A stretch of DNA of 64,000 nt, from positions 1,196,339 through 1,260,338 of the forward strand of contig VWZF01006750.1 in the NCBI GenBank assembly GCA_013396755.1. The letters run 5' to 3'. Numbering within the stretch: position 1 is the first letter of the stretch; every line of letters starts with the position of its first letter. Made by a program: the position numbers and the translations under genes. The DNA is from Sclerurus mexicanus (taxonomy: Eukaryota > Chordata > Aves > Passeriformes > Furnariidae). The notes beneath the pieces were generated by a model. That model was not told the origin of the DNA. It did no database searches and saw nothing but the letters and a program-made list of their open reading frames with translations. Below are positions 1-12,800 of this stretch, piece by piece.

Positions 1-1060
1 CCTGACTGTGGCTCCTTGCTTGTAGTAGAAGCAGGAGACGTGGTTCTGAGGTAAACATCTTTTTTAAGATGCTGCTCAAAAAAGGGAGGATGATGTTAGC
101 CTCATGCAAACATCACCGTGCAGACGTCTCCACATACACAAACAAATCTGTCACAGAACTATGGCCCTTGCCATTACAGCTTGAGTCAATTGCCAAGCAA
201 GATGCAAGATTCATGCATAAATGGCCTGTCTTTATTTAGTTACTGTAATAACAGTGAAAACATGGAATTTAATTTTGTTTTGTTTTCATTGAATCTCATT
301 ATTAAACTGAGGCAACTGATGAGTTTTCACGCTTTTATCCAACCACCGATGTCAGTGCAAGTGCTGTACTTCACCAGCACAAATGCTGGTGTATTGAGTA
401 ATTCTAAGTAAAAAAGTCACACATTTTCCAGGAAAACCATTAATATAAACTTATTAGTATTTTGATAATTGATATATTTAGGAAAATCTCATTGTTCATG
501 GGTTTACAGTCCATGTAGTTTATGGTTGAATTATTTTTTGTTTTTTGTTGCCATAGTATACATTGGAAATGGAACTCAGAGTTATCCAAAAACTGGCAGA
601 ATTAAGGAATATGTTAACAAAAACATTGAAGCTGCTGTTAGGTATCCAGCTGAGTTCTAGGAGATCAATAGTAAGAAAACTTCCATATTCTAAGACTCCA
701 GGTCAAGACAATAGTTGTCCAGAGAAAAAGAAAAAGGAATAATAACTTAATCAGACATATCAGAAGATGTAGAGAAGGTGAAATTTTGAACATTAATTTC
801 AGGTCCAAATGTCTTTTTGTGGGAAAGGACATCACTTTTCTTCCTTCCTTCCTTTGCTTATGAAGTCCTTTCAAATAATGAATGCTGTAAAATAGCAGCT
901 GAACTGAAACCATGTAGCTAAGGAAAAAAAAATTGTTCTTTGAACACTAACTTCTCTAAATCCGTTTCTGAATAAGGACCTAGACAAAACCACAAGCACC
1001 AATAATAATGAAAAGCAAACAAAAACAAATAAACAAAACCAGAGAGCAGAGGGAAAGTCA
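1..1060. other. Unique AT-rich non-coding DNA
   Basis: I see no gene, recognisable repeat or exon in this stretch. The open frames (for example 118-411 and 469-660) are short, rich in Leu/Ser/Phe/Asn as expected from random AT-rich DNA, and match no family I know. The only simple sequence is a short CCTT run near 840-856. Confidence 0.7.
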
Positions 1061-1140
1061 CATCATGGTCTTTATTGACATTGCAGCAGACAAGGTTCCT
1101 GCCCTGAGGAGTTTACAATACAAAACCAATTCAACCAGCT
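1061..1140. repeat. Possible ancient amniote interspersed-repeat remnant
   Basis: The wording around 1095-1125 (a 'cctgccctgaggagtttacaat' type phrase preceded by 'tttattgacattgcag') resembles the 'gtccctgcccYgaagagcttacaatct' block of an old repeat shared by birds, crocodilians and turtles (L3/CR1-like or SINE-related; exact family not certain). The match is short and degenerate, so this is a suggestion only. Confidence 0.35.
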
Positions 1141-1839
1141 ACTGAAGCTAAATACTTGAATTGATGGGAGTATGCTCATACTAATATTCCTGCAGGTGGT
1201 AAAGTACTTTGTACAAAATAACATACATATTCATAAGCAAAAGTCTTTGCTAAAGCAATTTCAGATAAGTAGCTTTAGCTAGCCTCAGCTAACTTCTAAA
1301 AACAACTTTAAACTTTGTGTCTGTAAACTCAACACCTTTGAAAATGGGTAAGTATTCTGTCAAGTGGTTCTGTATAATTATCAGTGGCTGTGATAATCTA
1401 ACATTTGTGACTAATCTATCCAATTTTTTTTCTACTCTTGATTTTTCCCCTTGCTTTGTTCTTCTTGGTGTAAATACCTTATTTTATGGTGATTTTATTT
1501 AATTAAGTATATAAGAAATATTTTGAAATCAAGAAAATCTCATAAAACACAAGTTATTATGTAGATTCTTGGCATTTTATTTTTAATTTGTAACAGAAAA
1601 AAACTGCTACTTTAAACAGCAATGACATGAGCTGTCTCTTTGGTGCCATAGATGTACTGTCTACTAGGCATTCTTCATTCATATAAATGCCAGGGCAGCT
1701 TTTATGTTTCTTAGAAGACTATGATATTTAGATGGAACAGAAATAACTAGGTACAGCATTTTTCAGCAGCTTATGAAATAATATTTAGCATTGTATGAAG
1801 AAAGGTATACATTAGGTAGCAAATATAATGCTATAGCAC
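1141..1839. other. Unique AT-rich non-coding DNA
   Basis: No coding potential or repeat recognised. The frame at 1317-1502 is short and resembles no known protein. Confidence 0.65.
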
Positions 1840-2560
1840 TAGATTGCGTATATGATAAATGCTGAATGACATTTTCTTGAATAATGTATTACCTAGTAGC
1901 TACTAATAAATTAGATAATTCATTAATTGATAGATTGATTAATTCATTCATTTGAATTAATTTTAATGGACTTATGTCCAACACGCTAAATCTCTGAAAA
2001 TAAAGGCTGGTAGGAGTCGACTGTATGTCCAGAGCAATATTGTGCCCCATTGTCACAAAGACAATGTCACTGAGAACACCGTGGGAGGTCCAATTTCACC
2101 TGCAGGTTAGAAGTGGTCCTTATATTCTTCGTATTTCTGTGAAGGACTGTTACTCACCTTAAAGCAAATGGGAAAGGAATGATCAAGTCAGCTTACAAAT
2201 ACGGGGCTCAGACTGTCAGCATGTTCATTCCCCACATCAGCACACTGTTGGACACATTGTTGTGCTATTGTAACCTGTAAAATGTGACAATTATACAGTA
2301 TAACCATGAGCAACTGAATTGAATAGGTAGATATCATGCAAGGTCTTCAGCTTGTGTAGATTGGCAAAGCTCCATTTAACTTAGTTGAGAATCTGACCCT
2401 ATGAGTTGTCATATTATTTGGAAAAGCTAAATTGTGTAAATATTCATATTCTCTGCTGTTTGATTTTTATTTTAATCTCGCTGAACATATTATATATTAT
2501 GAAATGCATATTAATATACCAATTAATGGATTTTTTAAATTATCTGATTACATTTTCTTT
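1840..2560. promoter_or_regulatory. Candidate regulatory DNA rich in homeodomain/POU-type sites
   Basis: Between about 1900 and 1975 there is a dense run of ATTA/TAAT cores on both strands. Near 2500-2520 an octamer-like ATGCATATTAAT is followed by AATTAATGG. At 2048-2066 a perfect inverted repeat, CATTGTC / GACAATG with a 5-nt spacer, contains SOX-like ACAATG and ACAAAG words. No repeat family is recognised. Homeodomain cores also arise by chance in AT-rich DNA, so a regulatory role is inference that only cross-species conservation could support. Confidence 0.22.
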
Positions 2561-4080
2561 TTAGCTGCTTAGCTTGTTTAACAGCAAATCTAGTTTCTCT
2601 ATGGCAATAGCAAAACTAGAGTTGAACAGAAGGGTCCTAGAAAATATAGTATAAATCTGAGACCTTTATACAGAATGACACTCTGTTCACTTTCTTTAAT
2701 GCTAGTTCTTACATATAAATGCAAATGTACCTCTCTTTCATTGTTGTATGTAATGTGACAGCTCTAATTGACTGGAAGTTGTGGAACTCTGATTTAGAAC
2801 TGAATATGTAGATTACAGCTAAATACACAATGTGGGTATTTTAAATATGGGAATATCTTTTAAATTCCCAGGGTTTTCCCCTAGCTCAGAAGAAAAAATA
2901 TATAACTTTGTGCCGTGACCATTGTTCAATGACATGAATATGCAGTGATATTGTTTCTCTGCTTTCTTTCTTTCTCCCATTTTTTTAACTGTACCCCATA
3001 AACCCAGCTCCAGGTAGTAACACTGAAGTATTAGGTGAAATCTAATTTGAGTGTGTGAGTTATGCTGCAGCCATTTCTCTGAGAAGACAGAAACTTACAA
3101 GGTAAAATTTCAGCTCAAGAATTAAAAGTATGAATGTTTCCCCTTCTCTTTTATTATTGACTTTATGAATTAGTCCTAGTTTATTTGTTTCAATTGGTGT
3201 CAACATATTTTTGAATACTATTTGCATAGCAATGAGGCCTGTTCTCAGGTTATTGAATGGTGTGTTGATTTCCTAAATAAATAGATATGCAGTGTGAAGG
3301 ACGAGCTGTCACTTTGGGAGAGCTTTGCTGATCTAAATTAAAAGGCACTTCTAACTGAAAACTGTAATAGAAGGAGGGTTAGGGAAACAGTGAAACCACT
3401 CGATCCCTTTCAGATTTCATGGGGCTATGATAGAAGATACAGTAAGAGGAGGAAAATGCGTTTATTATATGTCAAAGTAAGCAATAGCATTAACTTAGAC
3501 TGAAAAAAACACAGCAAAATAAGGTGTTTTCATTATTTTCATTGCAACTCATTTTCTCTTGGATTATTCTTACTTTTTGGAAGTGACCTGAGGAAATCTT
3601 GTCTTCCTGTGATTTCCCAGTGAATTCAGTTTTAGTTCCAGCATTGAAACCAAGCCTCCACTCAACCATCCAGTGGCACTTCAGGCCAAGTTTAGGTTGA
3701 ATGCCACTGAGAAGAGTGTAAATATTCCTACTAAGTTTAACAGGATTTGTATATGTTTCTAATGACCAAACATTAAAGTGTTTTTCGTAGGTGTTAATGA
3801 CATGTCTTTCAAGGGACTCTTGCATTCTCGCTGAGGAGCACTTACAGAGCACGACTGTAGCATCCTGAGTCCAGGACTGTGTGGCAAACAGCCATGCTTT
3901 TTCTCTGTTTTCCTAGCTGGATTTTTTTTCCCACCAAATGGGGAAGTTTAGTGAAGCCATTACAGAAAGTTAAGACTGAAGATTAAAATAGTTTATATTT
4001 TATCCCATCCAAGCAACTACCCTCTATCCAGCACTGTGTTTCTTCCCTTTTTTTCATTCCCAGCCTGTAAGAGTTAACAA
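2561..4080. other. Unique non-coding DNA with a short (TTTC)n run
   Basis: A small TTTC run lies near 2962-2975. The minus-strand frame 3490-3852 (120 codons) is the longest here, but has no domain, signal peptide or membrane pattern that I recognise and no clear splice context, so it is not called as a gene. Confidence 0.6.
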
Positions 4081-4620
4081 TTGAGGCCTGTCTATAGCTC
4101 ATTTCTATAGTAACAGCAAGACTGAGACTTTTTTATGGGCACCTAATAATTAGAAAGTGCTAGAAGGTATAACAATATAATGAATCAAAACTGATAGACT
4201 TGTGGGTTTCCATAGAAACATGTATAATTATGATAATCGGTCCCTGGCGTACCCTCAGAATCGTATACATTCAGTTAAATGCAATAAACATTAGGCACTA
4301 TTTAGTGAGCTGTGATGCAGATTAACAGTGTGAGATACAGGGAGGCTATGAATAAAATTGCGGTACAGTTTATCTCAAACTAATTTCCCAGATTGCTTTA
4401 ATAGATGTGCTATGTGGATGTAAAGAATTGAAAATGTATTTTTGTTAGTGGTAAAGCTAACAAAGATAATATTTCATAAAGTGGCTGACTGTTAATTTTG
4501 ATGCAGATCAAAATGTACTGTGGCACGTTATTGCATGGGAGATCACTAAATCCACTGAGAAAATGACATGGTGGGGCTTAACTGAATTATTTATTTTTTG
4601 AATATGATATAGAGATATTC
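4081..4620. promoter_or_regulatory. Candidate conserved non-coding element
   Basis: This block has no repeat signature and no ORF. It contains many balanced words typical of vertebrate developmental enhancers: several ATTA/TAAT cores, and 'ccatagaaacatg' and 'ctatagtaacagc', which resemble RFX X-box half sites. This is a composition impression, not evidence of conservation. Confidence 0.2.
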
Positions 4621-6064
4621 GGGTTTCCTGTGTCCCCCTTGGCTTATTCCTCTCTTTGCCTGACTCCCGTTTTAGAAATATGCTTGCTGGTGCTCTTAGT
4701 CTAATTCTAACTCTATCTCTTTCAAAGCAAACAAATTTCTAGTGACTTCATGTGCAGCTGCTCAGCATTACAAGACCTGTATTTTTAGTGTCCTGTGGAA
4801 CGTTGTTGTTAGTTATTTGATTTATGAGTAAAAAGGTAATTATGATTCCATGTTGGTCATTTCAAGGCTATATAGAACTACTTCTAGCTTTGCATTGGTT
4901 AAAAAAAAAAGACATTGGATGCCCAGCATTCCATTTAAAGGAAAAACTATTTATAGATGACAGAGACCTGTAAGTATATTATATTCGAGACAGCACTGAT
5001 GATGATGTTAGAAGATGCATTGTGGATCAGGGGACTCATCTGATCATTTCTGTTTATGCCAGAGAAACTGTGCAGAAGCATTTGACTGTGTTTAAATGTT
5101 TCCTAACTCTCTTCTTTGAAAGCCCAAGTTTTACATGAAGGATGAGTTTGCCTTGATGTAGTCTCTTTGTAGAAGATAAGTTTTGTCCTGAGTACTTTGT
5201 TTAAAAATATCCATTTCAGAAAGCAACAAAACGGTTTGTGATAGAGCTGTTGAATATTAAGAACCTAGATATTCAATTATCAGGTACGATAATGTGAGGA
5301 TTGGACCTGGTGCCCATATAAATGTGCATTTACGTTAAATACACTCTTCTCTATGAAATTTTTGCCTCTACTTTCAAAATTAACCAGTTTGGCCTGCTGT
5401 GTTTGTGGTTTTTTCTCTCTTGTTCTTGCTTGTGATTCAGTTACAATAATGTTTATATGTTGTCTGTTGATTCATTTCCAAAGACTTGGGTTCTCAGGAA
5501 TCCTATACAGTGATCTGGAATTCTGGGGCAGCTCACAAACTGTTAAATTCAAAAGTCTTGTTTTAAACATGTCTCACTTTGTTATTCAGTCTTCAAGGTT
5601 CTTGTTTCTGCTAAAAAGCAGCACCTTTTGTAAAAAATTTTTTCACATCTGGTTTCCCCTTTGCTTTACTGCCTGGCTGGTAGTAAAAAGACAAAAGCTG
5701 ACAGGGGTTCAGAAAGCTATTAGACAAATTCATAGAAGAAAATCTATCAAAGGCTACTAAACATAGAGATAACATCTCTGGGTCAGGATGTCCCTGAGCT
5801 GTGGATTTCTGGTGGCTCAAAGCATATACCCAGGGAGCATCACTGTGTGTCTTGCTCTTATATTCCTCCCTGGGCATTTGCTATTGGCCACTCCTAAAGA
5901 CAAGATACCTGGGCTAGATAAACTCTTCATCTATCCACGAACAGCTGTTGTTACATTCTCGTGTAAAAAGACTTGGCTGCTAACACTGATGTGATAAAAC
6001 ATTTTCAATAGCTTTCTAGAAAATATGATACTCAAGCTGCACTATAAAATCTTTTTTGTTTCTA
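4621..6064. other. Unique non-coding DNA
   Basis: No repeat or gene recognised. The frame 5353-5760 (+) overlaps 5611-5877 (-) in a chance sense/antisense open pair. Neither translation has a domain I know. Confidence 0.6.
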
Positions 6065-6098
6065 CCTCTTTTTTTCTCTCTCTCTTTTTTTTTTTCTT
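6065..6098. repeat. Pyrimidine (T/C) low-complexity tract
   Basis: An almost pure T/C run with a CTCTCTCTC core, ending in eleven T's and CTT. It is probably a length-variable simple repeat. Confidence 0.85.
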
Positions 6099-9000
6099 AA
6101 TATAATTTACTGCTGATGTTCTGTCATTTTGAAGCTGGAAAATCAGTTTCTTCCTGCTGCCTGTGTGGATGGCTTCTGGCTGATGGGGCAGCACTCACAG
6201 AAATGATCACGACAGAGGAACTTGCAGTTATCCAAGCCTTTTTTTCTCTACATTCTTCATACCACATTGAGTGCTGTTATTCTTTTAATATGTTCAGTAA
6301 ACTAAGAGATAATCTAAGACCCTTCAGAAAGCTAGTGCAGAGCATCAAGTATTTTATGAACTGGATGCTGCCCTACTGCACATTACCCTACCTGTGTACA
6401 AGACCTTCCCAAATTCGGAAAGCAGGACTACCATATACAGCATGAGTGCCTTGTGACAGCAGCCCAGGTAGAACACTGCCATTCAAGCAGTGTTTTCACT
6501 CTGTTGGAAGGACAGTGCCATGGCACAGCCACTCCACTGCCTGCCATGGCGGCCTTCAAGGATATACATTGCAGCCTTCAGCATTCCTCGTGAGTTGCCA
6601 TCTTAATAAGGAACAACTTCCAGCTCAGGCAAGTTAATGCTGCTGGTATGGGCAGGGACTGGATACTTCAGACTCATCTGTAAGAATAATAAGCTGTGCC
6701 AGTGCTCAAAGAATACCAGGTGTCAAACCCTGATCCCTTGTGGAGCTGCAGATGGAGAAGGGGAATGAAACATGCAGAAAGCAACAAACTCCTACATGTT
6801 TAGTACAAGGGAGGGCAGCTGCTCATGTTGCCATCCTTTAACAGATCTGTTTTTACAGAGCTGCATCTCTGGTCTGTACTTTTGCATCTGTCCTGTGAAC
6901 TAGCACACGCTGATGATGACCGGTGGCCCTTATAGGCTGTGTGTTCCTCAGGACCTTCCCTAAGAGCCTGTGTGCTCCTAGAGGCCAATGCACAAAGGGG
7001 GTTTTTTTCTGTGTGGAAGCTTATGTCTGCTGCTACTATCTAATTAATAAAGAAGTCACCTTCATCGTAATATTATTCCGTGCAGCTGGCTGACCTTGCA
7101 GAGCTGCACCCTTGGTTGAACACACAATCACAAGGTGTTTTTTGAGAATTTGGTCCATCAGAGCCTGCCAATGGGTGGAGGATCCTGTTTAATGATTGAG
7201 TTTGCTCCAGTGACTGGCCTCTGGTTGGCAAACACAGCAATAACCCCTTCAGTTGTGTTTCTGCTTGTTCTGTGATAACATAAAACAAAGGTCTCCTCTT
7301 GGGGGACGTTTCCTGTCACTTTCTGAATTAAATTTATTTTAGACCCCTCGTACACATCAGTTCTTGACTTTCACCTCCTGCCTGTTGCTAGATTTCTTTG
7401 TGCTGGCAAGCATCATGATCCCCTGTGATTTCTTTTGTCATGGCAGAGTGAACTCTTTCTCATGGGCTCATTCAGACTGTTCACAGCCATATTTTCATCT
7501 TGCTTCTTTGTGAGTCAGAACTCCCTACAGTTCCACTTCTTGGTTTTTCCCATCATGTTGACACTGATTACCTTTCCATGTGCATGCATTTCTAACCAGG
7601 AGCTGTTTATCACATATGTATAACTACTGACTAAAGTTCCCATAATTTGATATATACCAAAACTGTTTTTTCGGTACTAAGTAAAAAAAAAATTCCACTC
7701 AATATTTAAACTAAGAGAACTCAAATGACAGGCAGATCAGGACATGAACATATTATATTTCAACTTTTTTTGTTAAATGTATGTATCAGTTCATATTATT
7801 TTTTGCCCATGTTGACAAATAGTTTCAGACACCCACAAATCTTAAAGCTGCAAAAATTTTCCTATCTAGCAAATCATATATTTTCTTTCCCATTATATAA
7901 TAGAAAAAAGATTTTTCTCTTTCAAGGGTAAGTTATTTTCACATAGATATGTATGTTAGAGGTTTGTGGGAGATGCTCTGAAACTTATTTTTACTACATT
8001 TTGCTAAAGTGTAGATAATTCAAGAACTTTAATTTCTACCAGATTTAGGTTCTCGGGAAGTGATGGCAATTGTGATTGCATCTGACTGACCATATAGTCT
8101 CATTGTTAGTCTTAGCTTAAAAGCTAAATCCTTAATTAATAGGGTAACTGGTTAACCTTAAAATTCCATTTTCTTGTGGTGGGTAAGCTTTAACTACATT
8201 TTTTCCATTGCACAGAAGTTCCATCCACACTAAGAAAGGCTATGTCACAAGTTGCCTGTGTAGTGACATTTGTGTATGCAGAAGAGATAGAAGACATTAA
8301 CAAATACCCTGTCCTTCCTGATTTAACTAAAAGATGCAGGAAAAATAGATTTCTGTCTGATTTGTGTCCTGCTTAGAGAAAGGGATATGAAACAGTCCAT
8401 GCTTAGGCATTTGTGTGAACGTCTTCCTTCTCTATTTGCTTGTTTAGCCTATCCATCTTCAGAGGAGAAAGATCATATATAGTCTGATTCCAGACCAGAA
8501 ATTTTAAAACCTTTCTTGCTTCTCTAAGTTTAGCTCTCCAAGCTCAGGTGGGGAAGACCTATACAGACCTGATAGCGTAACCACTGGGCCTGTGGGAGAT
8601 AGGTTGTGGGTGAACATTCTTATGAATCATACTTAGTGAGACAGCAATGAACTGTTTTCTAAATCACCAGCTTGAAAGTCCCAAGAGATACTCATAAGCT
8701 CAGAGACGGTTTTTGTCTGATCAAAGAGCAGGTCATTATGGAAGGCTGCAACATGTTCTGAAAAATAACCTGTAATGTGCAGGAAATATTCCATCAAGCA
8801 GTGGGATGTACGAAAATAGTGTCAGTGGGCTTTTAGCAAGAACTGTAAGAATATGGAAGCTAAACATGAGAAAAGCAAATGGTGTTAGAGTCATGAGATT
8901 CTGAGTGTGTGAAACTGGAATGCCTAACATTCACAGAGACACATCCAGCTCTCAAAACAAGTGACACTGCTCACTTATGCCTCCATTAAAGCACTGGAAT

Positions 9001-9199
9001 GACAATATTCTTTGGCAATTGTACAACCTCCTGCATATGTAAGCATCGACACATGCAGAACCTATCCAATTTTCAGTTTCACTGTTTGCAACTTTTATAT
9101 TACTATCAAGGTAAAAGAGACTGTTTTGCCTGTCTGCCACTTTAATAAATATTTGGAGAACTTTAAAGAAAATAAATCTATCAAATATTTTTAAACATA
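6099..9199. other. Unique non-coding DNA with a GC-richer patch at about 6440-6990
   Basis: The patch at 6440-6990 is visibly richer in G/C than its flanks and includes the palindrome tgccatggca near 6518, but I recognise no repeat or exon in it. The frames at 6116-6445, 6446-6637, 7073-7288 and 7158-7355 give unfamiliar proteins. The remainder is ordinary AT-rich sequence. Confidence 0.55.
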
Positions 9200-9880
9200 C
9201 AGTTTACTTTGTCTTTCAGGCTCACAAATAAGTTTCATCACATTGCAAAATTTCCATGTACTACAATAAAAGGGAGATTTTTTCATTCAAAAAAGCCTCA
9301 AATTTATTAATTTTAAACTATACTTTCTAATTATTAATCATCTTAAGGACAGTTTTTAAAAATAGGTATGATGTTTTCATAGCTCAAATCAGAAGTTGTA
9401 TTTATTGTATTCTAAGAAATATGTAGAGGAAGAAACTTGAATAAAAGGAACATGGTAAATTTTGGCTTTGTATTAAATAAAACCATATAGACAAACTGTA
9501 ATTATTATAATAGTATAGTAAATATAGAGATAATAACTTGCAGCTATTATTCAATATAATTACTGTAGTCTTACTATTATTAGGACTGATTTACTATACT
9601 TTTAATAAACTACAGAATATTTACAGTGGTTTGACTGGAATAACTATAGTTCAGTTGCAATTTTATATTGAGATCTGGAGCTTTATTATACAGTAATATT
9701 TCTTGAGAGGAAAATATAAAGAGAACAACCATTAAAAATAAAACTTAAAGTGTGATTTAAAATAAGTTTTTACTGTTTATTGTATTGTATAGTTATATAG
9801 AACAAGAATAAATTTAAAAAAAATATATTTCCAATAAAACTGAAATAAATATCTTGCTTTTCTTTCTTTTGAAAATGACT
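9200..9880. other. Extremely AT-rich block
   Basis: Long runs of A/T with few G/C bases, clearly above the window average. It contains the inverted repeat listed at 9494-9617. There is no coding potential. Such blocks can be old degenerate mobile-element insertions or easily melted DNA. Confidence 0.6.
9494..9617. repeat. Imperfect inverted repeat (stem-loop), AT-rich
   Basis: The word agtatagtaaat (9512-9523) has its exact reverse complement atttactatact at 9589-9600. The pairing extends outward imperfectly through ctgta..tt..att on the left arm (from about 9496) and aataaactacag on the right arm (to about 9615). A smaller ataata / tattat pairing lies inside. The whole could fold as one hairpin of about 120 nt. 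The high AT content raises the chance of coincidental pairing. Confidence 0.55.
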
Positions 9881-12800
9881 TAAAATACAGGAGCAAAGAT
9901 CTCTTTTCCCTGTTTAAAAGCTAATTATGTTCCTCTTACCATCCTCTTACACATACTAAATTCTCAAACTTTTATAAAGAACATATGCAGTACATAACTT
10001 AATATTCTTATTTTTCCATAAACAGAGATCACTAGCTCAAATGAATCTTCATGGCAAAGTAATTTGTTTTCCAAATAACTTACAAAATATTGTGTATAGT
10101 TGTAGCTCCCCCTAACTATCTTCTAATAAAGATATGTTCACCTTTCTCTTGGGAATCTTGTAATCTTCTTCCAAGGGTGGTATGAAATGGAACCCACATG
10201 ACATCTTCCTCATGTTGTTCCATGGACACAGTGATATAAGCGCATAACACTGATATTCTCCTATAGCTTGGTTCTTTGCCCTCATCTTAGCCTGCCACTC
10301 ACCTTGTTCTACAGACAAGCATTTTCCCAATAACAATGAGAAGGTGCCATTATAACACTGAAATTTACATTCAGGTCAGAAGTTTTACAGGATAAGATCT
10401 AGGGGAAGAACCCCTCTGTAGCTTGAACACACACTGTTGAGAATCTCAGATGTGGGTTCTTGTTTGTTAACCCTGTGTTTCAAAATCTGCTGCTACCTGG
10501 GGATCAGCAACACAGTTAGGGAGTGTACACTAAGCTCAGTATATAATTAAGATAGGCTAGATGAAAAAATTGCCTCAAAACATTATTCCTCTGAATTTCT
10601 TCTACTTCTCTGGCTGCATCTCTAGGCAAATGCCAGATCTCAACCTCACAAGTAGCTATTTGTCACCTTATAAATTATTAAAGGAAAACTCTGGTACTAG
10701 AATAAATAATCTCATAGCAAAAACTAGAATTTTTTGTTAAGAGTTTATATGAATTGAATACTCCAAGCCTAGTCTGGCATGAAATGAGTGCTACAGTAGA
10801 CTATCAGAACATCCACCTAAAATTTTGCATCATTTATCATACTTACTGTTGCAATTTTTTCCTTTTGCTATGTAATCACTGACACTTTATTCACAATCCC
10901 ATGTCAACAATTCATTAACATAACAATTACACAACATAATATAGGAAAAGAACAGAGAGGGGAAGCCTGCAACTAGTGGTTATTTTACGATCACGCAGTG
11001 TTACCAGGCACTAGATAATAATTAAGAGCATCAACAATGGCCAACTTCTTGTATTTCTGTATTTGAACAGACACAGCTCCAACTACCAAAGCAATTTCAA
11101 CTGCAAAATATTTTGCTCAGTGTAGTGGTCCCCAATCTGTATGTTTAGTGGGAACATACTTAAAAGTGACATCCCTTCTGTGTGAGTGGATGTATGGGCA
11201 ATTGTGCCTTTGTGTGTGCCCCACTCTCCATGGTTTCTTCAATTTCAAAGAAAAGTATGGAAAAATGCTAAGACTTGTCTTTTTGAGGACTTCACCAGAC
11301 TTCAATAAAGCCTTTACTTTATTGGCAGGAAAGGTGTGCTTCTGTAGTGATTACCCTGTGTCCAGCAGACACATCATACACATACTTTCATGTATGCATG
11401 AATTCACATTAGAAAGGACTTTTCCTAGAAATGAATGTTTAGCTTAGGAACAAACCTGGTCCTGGCATACAACTTTTGTTTTCATGAGCATCAGGTGATA
11501 GCATTACAAAGCTGGGCAATGGTCCTTTTATGCAACAAATGGAGTTTCACCTAGTTTAAGTGAGTTGTTTTGGCTACCTCATTAGCTAAAGGAAAAAGCA
11601 GTTACCTCTAAAGGATGATTCCTCTTACTGCTCTAGGAAGCATATCTTAGTAAGCACAGACTAATGTGAAGTGGAATTGATCCAGGCCAAGGAGAACAAG
11701 CTAAAGCAAATCAAATTAGCCCCAAATAAATTAATGAAATTAAACCAATTACAAGACCAGTGGAAGCTTTTTAATTATTCATCTCCTTTCACCACATACT
11801 TTGAATCTGAATGTATAGATCATACAAAGATACTGTTGAACCTGGCATCCATCCACAGACCTTGGCTAGAGTCCTCTGAGACCCTCTGAAAGAGAAATAA
11901 AACAGTTAAATACTTCTTTAAATTCCTGATCTGGACACATACACTATATACTTTTACATTTAATATTTAATTCACCATACAGGACAACACAATCTGAAAT
12001 ATTTTCACTGTTCTTGTACCTCAACCAAGGTGAGTCATCAACTAATAAACCTCATCTTTGTCAACAATGATTCAGAGAGGGAGAAAATAATGAAATTTAC
12101 CAAGAAAATTCTTCAAAGCTATCTTCCTCTATCACTTCCACCAAAGAACAGCTGCAAGGTCCCTGAATCTGCCTGAAAACCAGAATGGTCATAAACAGAA
12201 TGAAAGAGAAATTTAAATGAAAAGGGAGAGGAAGAGATGAATAAAGCCAAAGCAAAATGTTGGAGTGGGCAGGAGATTATAAGGGGGTTTTAATTGTCCT
12301 TTTTACCTTGTCTGCTCAAGCAGATCAGACTGATAGAGAAGACTTAACCTTAGAATTATGAAATTCAAGTATTAATTCTACTTGAAAGTTTGAAATTAAT
12401 CTTTTCTTGAGATTTACATATCTCTGTTTAATAAAGAACAAAATTGGAGCATACAGTATCTATCTGGAAAAGGAGAACCTGAATTGCCCTTTTGGGAAAT
12501 GACATCATTCACTTCACTGATTGTTATGCCAATTCTGTTACAAAGTGCTAAATCCCTGAGTACCAAGAGACCAGCATAAAACTATTGCATTAAAATAACT
12601 CTTACTGCAGAACTGTTTAAAATCAGCTAGTTTATTTATCCTGGATTTAGCACAGAGGTCTTTGTTCACACTAAGTTTATGGAAATAATTGTGTTCTTGC
12701 CAAATAGAAAGCAACAATTATTGAAATTTTTCTCAACCTCCTCCAGTTGCAGACATAGTCTGTAAGAACTTGGTGGTTTTTTTTTTCTTTTCTAAAGAGA

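Noticed and set aside
118..411. 97-codon plus-strand open frame
   Set aside because: Its composition is typical of random AT-rich DNA. It has no domain and no promoter or splice context.
3490..3852. 120-codon minus-strand open frame, among the longest in the window
   Set aside because: No recognisable family, signal peptide or membrane pattern. One frame of this length is expected by chance in 64 kb.
5353..5760. 135-codon plus-strand open frame with hydrophobic start
   Set aside because: The Leu/Phe/Cys-rich start could mimic a signal peptide, but T-rich DNA produces this routinely. It overlaps an equally open antisense frame and has no known domain.
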